DNA from: an uncultured Litoreibacter sp. | GTDB taxonomy: Bacteria; Pseudomonadota; Alphaproteobacteria; Rhodobacterales; Rhodobacteraceae | Direction of reading: 5' to 3' | Assembly (NCBI GenBank): GCA_947504205.1 | Contig: CANNGL010000001.1 | Coordinates: 310,001 to 374,000 of the forward strand | DNA: 64,000 nt | In this document: positions 17,573-27,117 of the stretch, piece after piece | How positions within the stretch are numbered: the stretch's first letter is position 1 | Layout: each line of letters starts with the position of its first letter | Notes under the pieces: generated by a model | The model's input: only the letters and a program-made list of their open reading frames with translations | Told to the model about the DNA's origin: nothing | The model's database searches: none | Made by a program: the position numbers and the translations under genes

Positions 17573-19084
17573 TCAGAATTCGTCTGAATCGCCTCCACCA
17601 TTCTGCCAAGGCTTCACGAGGTTGCCGAAGCGGGTGAAGCGGCCTTCGAAGCTAAGCTCGACCGAGCCGATGGGGCCGTGGCGTTGCTTGCCAATGATCA
17701 CCTCGGCCTTGCCGTGACACTGCTCCATGGCGGTCTGCCATTGCGCCATTTTTTCGAGTTCATGGTCAGACGGCTTCTCGCGTTCTTTGTAGTATTCCTC
17801 GCGGTACACGAACATGACCACATCGGCGTCCTGCTCAATCGAGCCGGATTCACGCAGGTCCGACAATTGCGGGCGTTTGTCTTCGCGGTTTTCAACCTGC
17901 CGCGAGAGCTGGGAGAGGGCGATCACCGGAATATCCAGCTCCTTGGCGATGGCCTTGAGGCCCTGGGTGATCTCGGAGACCTCGTTGACCCGGCTGTCTT
18001 TGGCGGTGGCGGGGCGCACAAGCTGCAGATAGTCGATGATCAGCACGTCGAGCCCGTGGGTGCGTTTGAGCCTGCGCGCGCGTGCCGCCAACTGAGAGAT
18101 CGGCAAAGCGGGCGTGTCGTCAATGTAAAGTGGGCAGCTTTCCAGCGCCTTGGCCGCTTCGACGAAGCGGCGGAATTCGCTTTCGGTCATGTCGCCCTTG
18201 CGGATTTGTTCCGACGGCACTTCGGATGCTTCGGACAATACGCGGGCGGCCAATTGTTCGGCGCTCATCTCCAGCGAGAAGAAGCCGACCGCACCGCCCT
18301 CAATCGCTCCCTCTGATCCGTCAGGCAGGGCACCTTTCTTGAACGCCTTGGCGACGTTGAACGCGATATTTGTGGCCAGCGAGGTCTTTCCCATTGAGGG
18401 ACGGCCGGCGAGGATCAGCAAATCGGAGCGGTGCAGTCCGCCCAGTTTCCTGTCCATATCCATCAGCCCGGTCGAAACCCCGGCGAGGCCACCATCGCGC
18501 TGATAGGCGGCGTTTGCGACATTAACAGCATCTGTTACTGCTTTGAGAAAACTCTGAAATCCGCTTTCGGACTTACCATCTTCACCAAGTGCATAAAGGG
18601 CTTGTTCGGCATCCACGATCTGGCTTTTGGGATCGCTGTCGGTATCCACTGTTGCGGCTTTTGCGGAAATGGTCTGTCCAAGTCCGATCAATTCGCGCCG
18701 GATCGCCAGATCATAGATCATCTGGGCGTAATCGCGCGCGGCAAACGCCGAAATCGAGGCGCCTTGCAGGCGCACGAAATAGGCTGGACCACCCAGTTCC
18801 TTGAGGCCCTCATCTTCTTCGAAATAGGGTTTTAGGGTAACTGGCGAGACAAGCAGGTTCTTGTGGATACGTGCCGCAGCCGTCTCGTAAATACGGCGAT
18901 GTACCGGATCGAAGAAGTGGTCAGCGGTGATGATGGACGCGACCCTATCGAAGACCTCGTTATTGGTCAGGATCGCGCCCAAGAGCTGCTGCTCGGCCTC
19001 GATATTGTGCGGCATTGCGCCGGTTGTGTCGGTGTCGTCCGACGCACCGGGTGCATTGCCCGGTACTGTGCTCAGATCGTTCAT
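17573..19084 (-). CDS. dnaB: replicative DNA helicase DnaB
   Basis: A 503-residue hexameric 5'-3' helicase of the replication fork. The N-terminal domain begins after a 20-30 residue disordered leader with HNIEAEQQLLGAIL; the RecA-like domain has Walker A GRPSMGKTSLATN, and motifs VLIIDYLQL and SQLSRQVENR. Compared with E. coli there is a short insert after Walker A (about 15 residues, GALPDGSEGAIEGG) before FFSLEMSAEQL, typical of many alphaproteobacteria. No intein is present. The ATG at 19084 has GAGGGC upstream; the frame from 19141 has no better start. Confidence 0.97.
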   Translation of the reverse strand: MNDLSTVPGNAPGASDDTDTTGAMPHNIEAEQQLLGAILTNNEVFDRVASIITADHFFDPVHRRIYETAAARIHKNLLVSPVTLKPYFEEDEGLKELGGPAYFVRLQGASISAFAARDYAQMIYDLAIRRELIGLGQTISAKAATVDTDSDPKSQIVDAEQALYALGEDGKSESGFQSFLKAVTDAVNVANAAYQRDGGLAGVSTGLMDMDRKLGGLHRSDLLILAGRPSMGKTSLATNIAFNVAKAFKKGALPDGSEGAIEGGAVGFFSLEMSAEQLAARVLSEASEVPSEQIRKGDMTESEFRRFVEAAKALESCPLYIDDTPALPISQLAARARRLKRTHGLDVLIIDYLQLVRPATAKDSRVNEVSEITQGLKAIAKELDIPVIALSQLSRQVENREDKRPQLSDLRESGSIEQDADVVMFVYREEYYKEREKPSDHELEKMAQWQTAMEQCHGKAEVIIGKQRHGPIGSVELSFEGRFTRFGNLVKPWQNGGGDSDEF

Positions 19085-19244
19085 CTCTGCCCTCGTGTCC
19101 CCTTGGCCCCATGTAATGGGATGTCTGGAGACCCAAATCAATCTGGATATCCTGTGGATAGAATGTGGGTGGTTTGCGTCCTATCTTGAGCTATCTGACA
19201 TGCGCACGTCAAGATGTAGTGGTCTTAGTCGGGCACTGGCAGGG

Positions 19245-19275
19245 TCTGGGGACAGGTTTTTCACTCGTCCCCAGA
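19245..19275 (-). terminator. stem-loop downstream of pyrE
   Basis: TCTGGGGAC (19245-19253) and GTCCCCAGA (19267-19275) form a perfect 9-bp stem with a 13-base loop, 15 bases beyond the pyrE stop in the direction of transcription. No T-run follows on the minus strand. It may end the pyrCE unit. Confidence 0.4.
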
Positions 19276-19290
19276 ATCAGGGGTGGCCGC

Positions 19291-19968
19291 TTACCCCTTT
19301 CTGGCCTCCTGCCAGGCGCGTGGGTCGTTCAGGAAAGCTTCGACTTCGCTGAGGGTTTGCGCATCGAACTTCTTCTGCTCCTTGGCCACGGCCAAAACGT
19401 CCCACCATGTGCATAATGCGTGAAGCTGTACGCCGTGGTCCCCTAAGGTCTTCTCGGTGTCCGGGAAGATGCCATAGTAAAAGATCACGGCGGTATGCCC
19501 ACAGGTGGCACCGGTTTCGCGGATGGCATCGACAAAGGACAGTTTCGAGCCGCCATCGGTTGTCAGATCTTCGACAAGCAGCACCCTGTCGCCTTCGCCC
19601 ATCACCCCTTCGATCCGGGCGTTTCGTCCATATCCTTTGGGTTTTTTGCGCACATATGTCATTGGCAGGGCCATGCGTTCCGCGACGAATGCAGCAAAGG
19701 GTATGCCCGCGGTTTCGCCCCCGGCGATATTGTCGAAGGCCTCGAACCCTGCATCACGCATTACGGTGATGGTCAGGAAATCCATAAGGGTCGCGCGTAT
19801 TCGCGGGAAAGAGATCAGCTTTCGGCAATCGACATAGGTGGGACCTGGCAGGCCGGAAGAGTAGATGTATGGCTCGCGTGCGTTGAAGTGCACGGCCCCC
19901 ACCTCCAGCAGCATAGAGGCGGTCAGGCGGGCAATTTCATCTTTGGCGGGAAAGCTTGTGGGGATCAT
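19291..19968 (-). CDS. pyrE: orotate phosphoribosyltransferase
   Basis: A 225-residue enzyme that joins orotate to PRPP to make OMP in pyrimidine synthesis. The PRPP-binding motif reads [14 protein letters not shown] and the N-terminal region has [19 protein letters not shown]. The ATG at 19968 gives the expected start [15 protein letters not shown]; the longer upstream frame runs through the intergenic repeat and into pyrC. It follows pyrC by 79 bases on the same strand, with repeat copy B between them. Confidence 0.95.
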   Translation of the reverse strand: MIPTSFPAKDEIARLTASMLLEVGAVHFNAREPYIYSSGLPGPTYVDCRKLISFPRIRATLMDFLTITVMRDAGFEAFDNIAGGETAGIPFAAFVAERMALPMTYVRKKPKGYGRNARIEGVMGEGDRVLLVEDLTTDGGSKLSFVDAIRETGATCGHTAVIFYYGIFPDTEKTLGDHGVQLHALCTWWDVLAVAKEQKKFDAQTLSEVEAFLNDPRAWQEARKG

Positions 19969-20010
19969 GGATCTGGTCTTTCGAAAGCTGCGCCCCAGGC
20001 AGGCTGCGGG

Positions 20011-20045
20011 AGCCTCCGGCGGGGATATTTTTGAAACATGGGAAG
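20011..20045 (+). repeat. Rhodobacteraceae intergenic repeat (copy B)
   Basis: AGCCTCCGGC followed by GGGGATATTTTTGAAACATG and GGAAG lies between pyrC and pyrE, ending two bases from the pyrC stop. The core at 20021-20045 matches copy A (5377-5400, opposite strand) except for one inserted A. I recall this CTCCGGCGGGGATATTT type element from many Rhodobacteraceae genomes; its function is not established. Confidence 0.8.
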
Positions 20046-20047
20046 GC

Positions 20048-21085
20048 TCATTCCGAGACGTGCCAATGGAGCGGCATTTGCGGGTCGAACACGGTGACGG
20101 GGCCATCGTCGGTTTCGATCCTGTCGGGGTGGGCGACCGGGTCGCCCTTGGTCAGCGTGAGCGTCTCGTCATTGGCGGGCAGACCGTAGAAGGCCGGGCC
20201 GTTGAGCGAGGCGAAGCGCTCCAGTTGATTTAGTGCGCCCTCCTGTTCAAACACTTCTGCCAAGATCGACATGGTGTTGGTGGCGGTGAAACATCCCGCG
20301 CACCCGCATGGCAGAAGTTTGTTGGCATCGGTATGCGGCGCGCTGTCTGTGCCAAGAAAATAGCTCGGATCGCCCGATGTCGCCGCTTTACGCAGGGCCA
20401 GACGATGTTCCTCCCGTTTGGCCACGGGCAGACAATAGTAGTGAGGCTTGATTCCGCCCACCAGGATGTGGTTGCGGTTGATGACCAGATGATGCGTGGT
20501 GATTGTCGCGCCGAGCTTATCGCCGCCTTCGCGCGCATAGTCTGCGCCGTCCTTGGTGGTGATATGCTCCATCACCACCTTGAGGTCCGGAATATCGCGG
20601 CGGATCGGGTCAAGGACACGGTCGATGAACACGGCTTCGCGGTCGAAAATATCGATCTCGGGATCTGTGACTTCACCATGTACACAAAGCGGCAGGCCGA
20701 TCTGGGCCATGTTTTCAAGCACGCGCTTCACTTTGGTGAAATCGCGCACGCCGGAGCTGGAATTGGTGGTGGCCCCGGCGGGATAGAGTTTTACGGCGTG
20801 GATCAAACCGATCTCGGCGGCGGCGCGCAAATCCCTGACGTCAGTGTCTTCCGTAAGGTAGAGTGTCATCAGGGGCTGAAATTTGGACCCGCGTGGTTTT
20901 GCAGACAGGATGCGGTCGCGGTAGTCGGCGGCCTCGGCTGCGGTGACGATGGGGGGCACCAGATTTGGCATGATGATGGCGCGGGCAAAGTGACGGGTGG
21001 TTTCCGGCAAAACGGCCTTCAGCATCGCGCAATCGCGCAGATGCAGGTGCCAGTCATCGGGGCGGCGAATTGTCAGTGAGGTCAT
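20048..21085 (-). CDS. pyrC: dihydroorotase (PyrC, type II)
   Basis: A 345-residue zinc amidohydrolase that closes carbamoyl aspartate to dihydroorotate. The start [18 protein letters not shown] contains the metal-binding HLH; the Lys that is carboxylated to bridge the metals lies in [14 protein letters not shown]; further ligands occur in LCVHGEV and VMEHITT. It is the short E. coli-like class rather than the longer PyrC/Pyr1 type. It is upstream of pyrE on the same strand, so two steps of pyrimidine synthesis are encoded together. Confidence 0.96.
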   Translation of the reverse strand: MTSLTIRRPDDWHLHLRDCAMLKAVLPETTRHFARAIIMPNLVPPIVTAAEAADYRDRILSAKPRGSKFQPLMTLYLTEDTDVRDLRAAAEIGLIHAVKLYPAGATTNSSSGVRDFTKVKRVLENMAQIGLPLCVHGEVTDPEIDIFDREAVFIDRVLDPIRRDIPDLKVVMEHITTKDGADYAREGGDKLGATITTHHLVINRNHILVGGIKPHYYCLPVAKREEHRLALRKAATSGDPSYFLGTDSAPHTDANKLLPCGCAGCFTATNTMSILAEVFEQEGALNQLERFASLNGPAFYGLPANDETLTLTKGDPVAHPDRIETDDGPVTVFDPQMPLHWHVSE

Positions 21086-21224
21086 GAGCTATCCCTGATT
21101 TTCCCCGACTTAGACAATCGTGGCTGGATTGAAAAGGCGATCCTTCATGAGCAGTGGTGGCAAAACCTTGCGCGGGCCGGATTTCGACAAAGACATAGGC
21201 TTTGTCGCGGGTTAAACTGAGGTC

Positions 21225-21524
21225 ATGAAACATATCAGTCTTATCACCTGTCTTGTGGCCCTTGCGGCATGTGACACCGTGCGCGAGGAAGCTGGTCTCA
21301 ATGTGAGTGACGCCAGCGCTTCCGAGGTCGTGGGATGCACCGCTTTGGGAACTGTTCAGTCTGTGCCGAAGGTTTTCGGCCCTTTGAAGCGTGTGGGTCT
21401 TGAAGATGGCAGGCGCGCGGCGCGGGCGTCGGCCTCCAAAGCGGGTGCGAACCGGATCGTATTTGACCCGGTCGATCCAAACGCGGATGTGTTCATCGTT
21501 TCCGGAACCGCTTACCGCTGTTAG
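21225..21524 (+). CDS. small lipoprotein, unknown function
   Basis: A 99-residue predicted lipoprotein with signal peptide and lipobox ALAAC (Cys16). The mature part has two further Cys, in VGCTALG and at the C terminus in GTAYRC, which could form a disulfide, and the pattern ASKAGANRIVFDP. This layout resembles the DUF4156/RcsF-like small lipoproteins, but that is a resemblance from pattern, not a firm assignment. It stands alone between pyrC and the glycan locus and converges on the latter with a 21-base gap. Confidence 0.7.
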   Translation: MKHISLITCLVALAACDTVREEAGLNVSDASASEVVGCTALGTVQSVPKVFGPLKRVGLEDGRRAARASASKAGANRIVFDPVDPNADVFIVSGTAYRC

Positions 21525-21545
21525 GTTTTCCGCTTAACGCTCTGA

Positions 21546-23444
21546 CTAAGCGTCTGTATTCTGGCGTCTTTTGCGCCGTTTGAATGCAGCTGCAAAACGT
21601 TTTGCGCGTTCCTCATGACCGCTGGCTTTGAGATAGCCCTCCATCGTCGAGCGGTAGAGATAGATATCCTTGCGCGCTCTGAGAGAGCGGTAGAAGTCGG
21701 CCGGGTTCAACGTGCCGTCAATCCCGGCTTCCATCACGGGCTTCAGCATATCCATCCGGTTGAGCACCAGCGCTGATTTATGGCCAATGCCAAAGCCCTT
21801 GAGATGCACCAGATTGTCGCCCTTGAGGCGCTCGATATGCAGACGGTCGCCCAAATGGAAAGGATCATAAATCAGGTAGACCTTTCCAGCCTTTGACGTG
21901 GCGCGCGCAGCGTCAGAGAAAGGCAAGCTCCAATCTGCGACGCGGCCTTTTCCAAAGCGGTCTTCCCAAGGCACCATCGCGGGATCGAGGGTTGTCTGCG
22001 GACTGAATGCCACGACATTGGCCCCGGGTGCGAGGGAGGCGAAGCTGAGCGCTCCGAACGCACCCATCGAGGTGCCAACGAAAGCAACTTTCTTGAAGTC
22101 CTTGAAAAACCCCTGCCTGCGCAGGCGTGTCAGGTGATCGATCAATGTGGCGTCACGAAACCAGGTCGCGGTTTGCGCATAGATGCCCAGATGCGAGCAG
22201 TCGCGGTCTGCGCAGAATTTCTGAGCCCATGGCTCACGGGCGAAAGCATCGTTGCCGGCCTGGCTAAGATTGTCGAAACTGACGACAAGCTGCTCATCGG
22301 AGCGTTCAACGAAGGATGCGCTGTGATCCCCCAGTTTGTGGAACCAGCCTTGTTTGTCGCCACCGGGATAAATCTCCTGATACCAGCTGGGCAGGGCCTC
22401 GTCGGGCTCGGCCGGGGCTTGTTTTGGCGTGTCGGCGAAGCGCTCTTCGGCGGCAAGCTCAACCTCGGCAAGTTTGCGTCGCTGAATATTGCCCATGGCA
22501 ATCACGAGGGCCTCGGACGCAGCGACGCGATCTTTCAGTTGTTGTTGCAGAAGCTCTTCGCCCGCGAGGGCAGGTGGGTCGCCTGCACCGTCGAGAAACT
22601 TGTTGGAAAAGAAATCAGCATCATCGGGCATATAACGCGCGACGATCTCTTTGTTTTCCGGCCCCATCTGGCGCATGAGGCCGCGGCGTTCTGCGCGGGT
22701 AAACACATCGCGTGACCGAATTGTGCCGGGATGATCCACCGCCAATAGTTCGCGCACGACCTCGCGCACATTGAAATCCGTATTATCGTTCAGCACGGCC
22801 AGCATCTCTGACATTTCGGCAGAAAATGTACGGTTGGCGTAGTCCTTAGACATCTTCAGGCCGGGGGTCAGATCCAGCCCGATCTGAGCTGCGAAATCAT
22901 GGACGATATCTCCTTCGACAAGCTTGTCGGAAGAGAAGGGGCGTGCGACGATATTCTCCTCGCCGAACATCTGTGCGTAGCTGTCGAGCGTATCGAGATA
23001 GCGTACGCGGCGGGGGCCATCTTCGAGGAAGGCCTGACGGTCCGGTTCGATGCGGCTGTTCTTCAAAAACTGTTTGTAGAGCGCTTCGAGATAGGCATCC
23101 TGACGACGCAGATAGGTAATAACTTTCGTGCGCGCCTTGAACTCGTCGGGCATGTCCTTGCCCATCTTGCGCGCAGTGAAAAGGTTGAAGAGCAGCTCGG
23201 AACTGACAACATGAACCGCGTTTGGCATGGAATCCGCTTCGCGGCAGATTTGTTCGAAAATTGGTGCAACATTCTCCATTCTCGCGGTGGATGCGATCTG
23301 ATTATGTGCGATATGTGAACGTCCCGCCTGAACAAAATTCAAGCGACCCTCGCGCCTGAGCGTCTCGGCGTTGTCGTTCAGAAACCCTTGAAGAGAAGTG
23401 GTCCCCGTTTTCGGAGAACCGATATGCATCCATATCTGTCCCAT
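21546..23444 (-). CDS. sulfotransferase-like / alpha-beta hydrolase-like fusion protein
   Basis: A 632-residue two-domain protein. The N-terminal half (1-290) looks like a PAPS-dependent sulfotransferase: the 5'-phosphosulfate loop is HIGSPKTGTTSLQ (8-20), with a later VSSELLF / TYLRRQDAYLEALYKQ region typical of the 3'-phosphate site. A linker (300-350) follows, then a domain (about 375-600) with an alpha/beta-hydrolase nucleophile elbow GTSMGA (Ser459), candidate Asp527 in IYDPF and His555 in GIGHKS. The second domain is a paralogue of the whole protein encoded immediately upstream. It is the last gene of a four-gene minus-strand operon with glycosyltransferases, so sulfation and acyl transfer or removal on a surface glycan is the likely theme. 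AGGCGG precedes the start. Confidence 0.75.
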   Translation of the reverse strand: MGQIWMHIGSPKTGTTSLQGFLNDNAETLRREGRLNFVQAGRSHIAHNQIASTARMENVAPIFEQICREADSMPNAVHVVSSELLFNLFTARKMGKDMPDEFKARTKVITYLRRQDAYLEALYKQFLKNSRIEPDRQAFLEDGPRRVRYLDTLDSYAQMFGEENIVARPFSSDKLVEGDIVHDFAAQIGLDLTPGLKMSKDYANRTFSAEMSEMLAVLNDNTDFNVREVVRELLAVDHPGTIRSRDVFTRAERRGLMRQMGPENKEIVARYMPDDADFFSNKFLDGAGDPPALAGEELLQQQLKDRVAASEALVIAMGNIQRRKLAEVELAAEERFADTPKQAPAEPDEALPSWYQEIYPGGDKQGWFHKLGDHSASFVERSDEQLVVSFDNLSQAGNDAFAREPWAQKFCADRDCSHLGIYAQTATWFRDATLIDHLTRLRRQGFFKDFKKVAFVGTSMGAFGALSFASLAPGANVVAFSPQTTLDPAMVPWEDRFGKGRVADWSLPFSDAARATSKAGKVYLIYDPFHLGDRLHIERLKGDNLVHLKGFGIGHKSALVLNRMDMLKPVMEAGIDGTLNPADFYRSLRARKDIYLYRSTMEGYLKASGHEERAKRFAAAFKRRKRRQNTDA

Positions 23445-23472
23445 AATTTCCGCCTGTTCTGCCTGCTAAAAT

Positions 23473-24447
23473 TCATTTGTTTTTGCCCCCACTTTGTCCG
23501 GGGGGAGTGATCCCATTTTTTTCAAGGATCTGATTGGCCGCGTTAAGTTTGCGGCGAAATACGGGGCCTGCGCCTTGGCTCAGAACCCGTTCTGCGAGCA
23601 TTGCCACCAAATAGGGGTGACGCTCCAGAGGAATACGATTTATCAGCTCCCGCAGGTAGCGGCGAAGATCACGTCGCGCGCGGAGCATTTTGTAGAATTC
23701 GATGCGGGTCAAAGTGCCGTCAACGCAGCCCGCGACCACCTTTTTGAGCAAGCCCATCTGAATGAGACCTGAAGCGATGCGATGCCCTTGAAAGCGGCAT
23801 TTCAGCTTGGTGATGTTCTTGCCGCGGAACAGTGCTGCGTGCATCGCGTCGAGCGGTTCGAGCGGATCGTAGAAGATGAACACTTCGCGCGCTTTGCTGA
23901 CCTGATCGGGCGCGTAGCCATATTTGGTCGTGTAGTCCCTGATCCAGGCTTTGTGATAGCGGGTCTCCCAACTGGCGACATCGCGATCAAGCGTGGCCTG
24001 TGGGCTGATCGCGACAATCGTCGCACCGGGGCAGGCTGCCGAAAACGCGCAGGCGCCATAGGCCCCCATCGACGCGCCGTAGAAGACGACATTGTCAAAC
24101 TGGTCGAAGAATTTTTCACGTTTGAGTTTGTCGAAGAATTTGTAGACCGCGTCATCACGATACCATGTCCAGCCGTGGGCCATGAGCCCCAAAATCGACC
24201 ATCCTTGTTGTTGAACGAAATCGAACCCCCAAGGCAGTCGGTTTCCATGCTCAAAGACGTGGTCGAGGTTTTCGAAGGTGACGATCAGCGTTTTGCCGGA
24301 TTTGACAAAAAGTGCTGTGTGTTCGTCGCCAAGCTCCTGGTAGAATCCGTGCTCTTCGCCCATGGCGCGCAATTCTGCGTTCCATGTGGCGCGATCAAGG
24401 GCCTCCGGGTCGGCTTTGAATTCGATGGGTTTAGGTTTGGCCGTCAT
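23473..24447 (-). CDS. alpha/beta hydrolase-like protein of glycan locus
   Basis: A 324-residue protein with a GxSxG elbow GASMGAYG (Ser126), candidate Asp194 in IFYDPLEPLD and His222 in FQGHRIASG, giving a plausible Ser-Asp-His triad. Shared blocks with the C-terminal domain of the downstream fusion protein include VTFENL/VSFDNL, SPQATLD/SPQTTLD and DGTLTRIEFYKMLRARRD/DGTLNPADFYRSLRARKD. No signal peptide is seen, so it is probably cytoplasmic. Its start overlaps the glycosyltransferase stop upstream as ATGA. It could be an esterase or acyltransferase acting on glycan precursors; substrate unknown. Confidence 0.75.
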   Translation of the reverse strand: MTAKPKPIEFKADPEALDRATWNAELRAMGEEHGFYQELGDEHTALFVKSGKTLIVTFENLDHVFEHGNRLPWGFDFVQQQGWSILGLMAHGWTWYRDDAVYKFFDKLKREKFFDQFDNVVFYGASMGAYGACAFSAACPGATIVAISPQATLDRDVASWETRYHKAWIRDYTTKYGYAPDQVSKAREVFIFYDPLEPLDAMHAALFRGKNITKLKCRFQGHRIASGLIQMGLLKKVVAGCVDGTLTRIEFYKMLRARRDLRRYLRELINRIPLERHPYLVAMLAERVLSQGAGPVFRRKLNAANQILEKNGITPPGQSGGKNK

Positions 24448-25433
24448 GCCACACGTCCGAACATGGCGGGGGTGATGCGTCTGAGCAGGCGCTGACCATC
24501 ATCAGTTGCGAGCACGGCATCAATAGCATCGCGGTGCCACAGAACAGCCTCGCCGTGCAACTCTGACAGGATCGGGTCTTCCATGAAACCTTCGAAGATT
24601 TCCATCGCACGAGGCAGAACGGGCTGGATAGAGGCATCCGCATCGCTGTTCTGATCCATTTTATCCCAATAGCCGGCATCAATGTCGTTGCCACCAAAGG
24701 CACGGCCACGCAGGGTTTTCAGCAAGAAGGTCTCGCGTGTTCTCACGGCGTAATGGTTCACTTGGGCCAGTTTGTATCCGGCGGTTTGTCTGTTCATGCG
24801 CCAGTTGCCTGTGAAGAAGCGGTCCGGCATGGGATTGCCGTTGCCATCCACCCAGTTTAGCGACGGCCAGTCGTCACCGGGCACGCTGCGCGGACGGTGG
24901 CAGCCGATCACATCGACGGCAGTGGTTCGGTGGATGGTCTTCATGCCCCAGGCCTGCGCAGGGCGCGGGCAAAATTCAGGTGCTGCGCGGCGAAGCGAGG
25001 CCGTCAGAAAGCTGTCATGAAAGCCAGTGCGATCAGCGCAGCCGAACAAGCGCCAAGTGAGGGAAATCGCATTGGCATCCGGGACCGCGCCGACAAGCGA
25101 TTGGATGGATTTGTCACCCACATGCACATTGATGAACTCGTCGGCGTCGATGACGGCAACCCAGTCTGCCGATTTATATGTTGGGTCTTGCCGGGCCTGC
25201 CTGTAGGCACGCACCTGATGCGAGGCACGCCCCTTGCGCCGATGATTGTCATGATGCGTCACCAAACCCATCTGAGCCAGCCGATCCAGAATTTTGTCGG
25301 TCCCGTCCTCGCAATCGTTCGAATAGATCAGGAAGTGATCAAAGCCGATGGCCAGATGATAGCTGATCCATTCGAGGACAAATGGACCCTCATTTTTCAT
25401 GCAGGTCAGCGTGATATGGCGATACTTGTTCAT
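24444..25433 (-). CDS. glycosyltransferase, GT2/GT92-like (Glyco_tranf_2_4 type)
   Basis: A 329-residue GT-A-like enzyme. It begins with TCMKNEGPFVLEWISYHLAIG (positions 10-30) and FLIYSNDCEDGTD, the signature of this family, and has a DxD metal-binding site VIDADEF (Asp96-Asp98). No membrane segment is seen. The gene overlaps both neighbours by ATGA (25430-25433 and 24444-24447), so it is tightly coupled to the glycosyltransferase-methyltransferase fusion upstream and the hydrolase downstream. Donor and acceptor sugars cannot be read from sequence. Two more members of this family lie on the opposite strand about 2 kb away. Confidence 0.85.
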   Translation of the reverse strand: MNKYRHITLTCMKNEGPFVLEWISYHLAIGFDHFLIYSNDCEDGTDKILDRLAQMGLVTHHDNHRRKGRASHQVRAYRQARQDPTYKSADWVAVIDADEFINVHVGDKSIQSLVGAVPDANAISLTWRLFGCADRTGFHDSFLTASLRRAAPEFCPRPAQAWGMKTIHRTTAVDVIGCHRPRSVPGDDWPSLNWVDGNGNPMPDRFFTGNWRMNRQTAGYKLAQVNHYAVRTRETFLLKTLRGRAFGGNDIDAGYWDKMDQNSDADASIQPVLPRAMEIFEGFMEDPILSELHGEAVLWHRDAIDAVLATDDGQRLLRRITPAMFGRVA

Positions 25434-27004
25434 CTTTTATGAACCACCAGCACCTGATCCCGCTTCTCTTTGTGCCACTTGGCCTGAAAGATGAAACAGC
25501 CCGATATATCTTCGCGAAACGCGTTTAAATCACTTTGAATTTGCGCGTCAGGGTGGCTGAACCCGCCTGTATGCAAATAGTCCTGAAAGAGCGTGGCTGT
25601 CTTGGGAAACCCCATTGAATCAATGTGTTTTGGTTGGAACCTCAAGTCCTCGACAATATATAGCCCGCCTGATTTCAGCTTGGGAAACAGCTCTACAAAG
25701 GACATCTGTTGATGCATGTTCGCGTGGGTGGCGTCGTCAAGAACGATGTCGAGTTTGTCCAGTTTGGCGGTGGCTTTTGCGATGTTTGTGCGTGAGTTGA
25801 AATCACAAACCCCGAGCTTGACACGTTTATCCTTGGGGGCTTTGAACTTGGCTTGATCGAGGCCGGCGATCCGGGCTTTGCTCAAGTAGCTCAACCACAT
25901 CTTCAGTTCGTCACTCTCGCCGCGTTCAACGGCTTTGGCCCCACCAAGCCCGAGAAGGAGCATGTCTATGGCCCGGGCTCTAAAGGGCTGAAACAGCATG
26001 TTGTAGAGCTCGGTAAACCCGTGCTTGGCGCTGCCTTGATCCAATCGCAGGTCGTCGGCGATATCTGTTAGGTTGATCTGCCCGCGACCTGCACGATCTG
26101 CATTGGTGATCACGGGAATTTCGGTGCCGGGGACCAGCTTCTTTTCTGCGGGTTTATGCGGGTTGGATTTTGGAAGAGGTGCGTCCGAGGGCACGATGCC
26201 GTGCTTTTTCAGCAGCTTTCCTATCAGGCTTTCCGGATGTGGTTCACCGCCCTCAGCCTCGATGATGCGCATCCGCATGCGACGGCCCCAGAAATGGATC
26301 GAGAGGGTGTTGTCGGTGATATAGTGGCTCAAGTCGGCGTGCGGCTTCAGCATCATACGCCGCTTTTTGAAGCTCACTGGAAATAGCGCCTCGATTGGCA
26401 TCGCGTATTTCTGCTCACCAGTTTTGTGCAGAAAATGCGTCAACGCTTGCGGTCCCCAGACGCCCCAGCTTTGTTCTCCGACATGAACGGGTGTTCCGTT
26501 TGCTTTCTTTTCAGCCATTTCGGCCTTGAGCTTGGGATCAAACCAGTCGGGGATGGCGTATTCATCGGATGTGAAGTTGATCAGCCCGGCAAGCGTTTCG
26601 CTGTCGGAGGGAAGGCCGACCACGCCGTTGTTGATGTGGTGCGGGCTTTCCCAGCCGTGGAAATGGCCTGTCTTGGTGGTGAATTTCTTTACGCAATAAG
26701 CATCCGTATCGGCCCAGATCTGATCGTCTGTTTTGGCTAGCATATTATAGCGCCACTTGTCGGCTTGCGGCGCGGGGGAGCCGGTTCGCTTATGGGCGAT
26801 CACATTGCCTAAGGGCATGATCTCGTTGGCATCTGCAATCTCGATACCATCGGGAATATTTCCGACATCGCCATAGGTGTACATTTTGACGTGGTGACCG
26901 GCGTCACGGAAGGACACAGCGCAAAGCTGCTCCATGTAGGAGAGACTGCCGCCGATCCAAAGTTGGGCGATCTGATAGTCCTTGGGCACGTGTCTGCCTC
27001 GCAC
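25430..27004 (-). CDS. glycosyltransferase / SAM-methyltransferase-like fusion protein
   Basis: Up to 524 residues. The N-terminal half (about 8-270) resembles capsular/alpha-1,4-type glycosyltransferases: IAQLWIGGSLSYMEQLCAVSF, a DxD motif WADTDAYC (Asp99-Asp101) and HHINNGVVGLP. The C-terminal half (about 300-524) resembles class I methyltransferases that act on sugars or antibiotics: KHGFTELYNMLFQPF, a Gly-rich LLGLGGAKAVERG, IVLDDATHANMHQQM and LKSGGLYIVEDL. The typical first-strand acidic residue is not obvious, so catalysis is unproven. The start is GTG; position 27004 gives the longest form, but a GTG five codons later (26989) has GAGG six bases upstream and is at least as good. It heads the minus-strand glycan operon. 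Confidence 0.72.
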   Translation of the reverse strand: MRGRHVPKDYQIAQLWIGGSLSYMEQLCAVSFRDAGHHVKMYTYGDVGNIPDGIEIADANEIMPLGNVIAHKRTGSPAPQADKWRYNMLAKTDDQIWADTDAYCVKKFTTKTGHFHGWESPHHINNGVVGLPSDSETLAGLINFTSDEYAIPDWFDPKLKAEMAEKKANGTPVHVGEQSWGVWGPQALTHFLHKTGEQKYAMPIEALFPVSFKKRRMMLKPHADLSHYITDNTLSIHFWGRRMRMRIIEAEGGEPHPESLIGKLLKKHGIVPSDAPLPKSNPHKPAEKKLVPGTEIPVITNADRAGRGQINLTDIADDLRLDQGSAKHGFTELYNMLFQPFRARAIDMLLLGLGGAKAVERGESDELKMWLSYLSKARIAGLDQAKFKAPKDKRVKLGVCDFNSRTNIAKATAKLDKLDIVLDDATHANMHQQMSFVELFPKLKSGGLYIVEDLRFQPKHIDSMGFPKTATLFQDYLHTGGFSHPDAQIQSDLNAFREDISGCFIFQAKWHKEKRDQVLVVHKR

Positions 27005-27117
27005 GTTTCCCGGGATTATTCCCGAGTTATTCTTATGGTTGTTTCGATTCTCGCAAAGGCCGGGTTAAAACGCAAGGAAAAGCTGATTCGCGGACCGCGT
27101 GAAAATCCGGGGTTTTG

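Noticed and set aside
27011-27026. short palindrome in the divergent glycan promoter
   Set aside because: The stem is five base pairs with a four-base loop, too short to stand out from chance.
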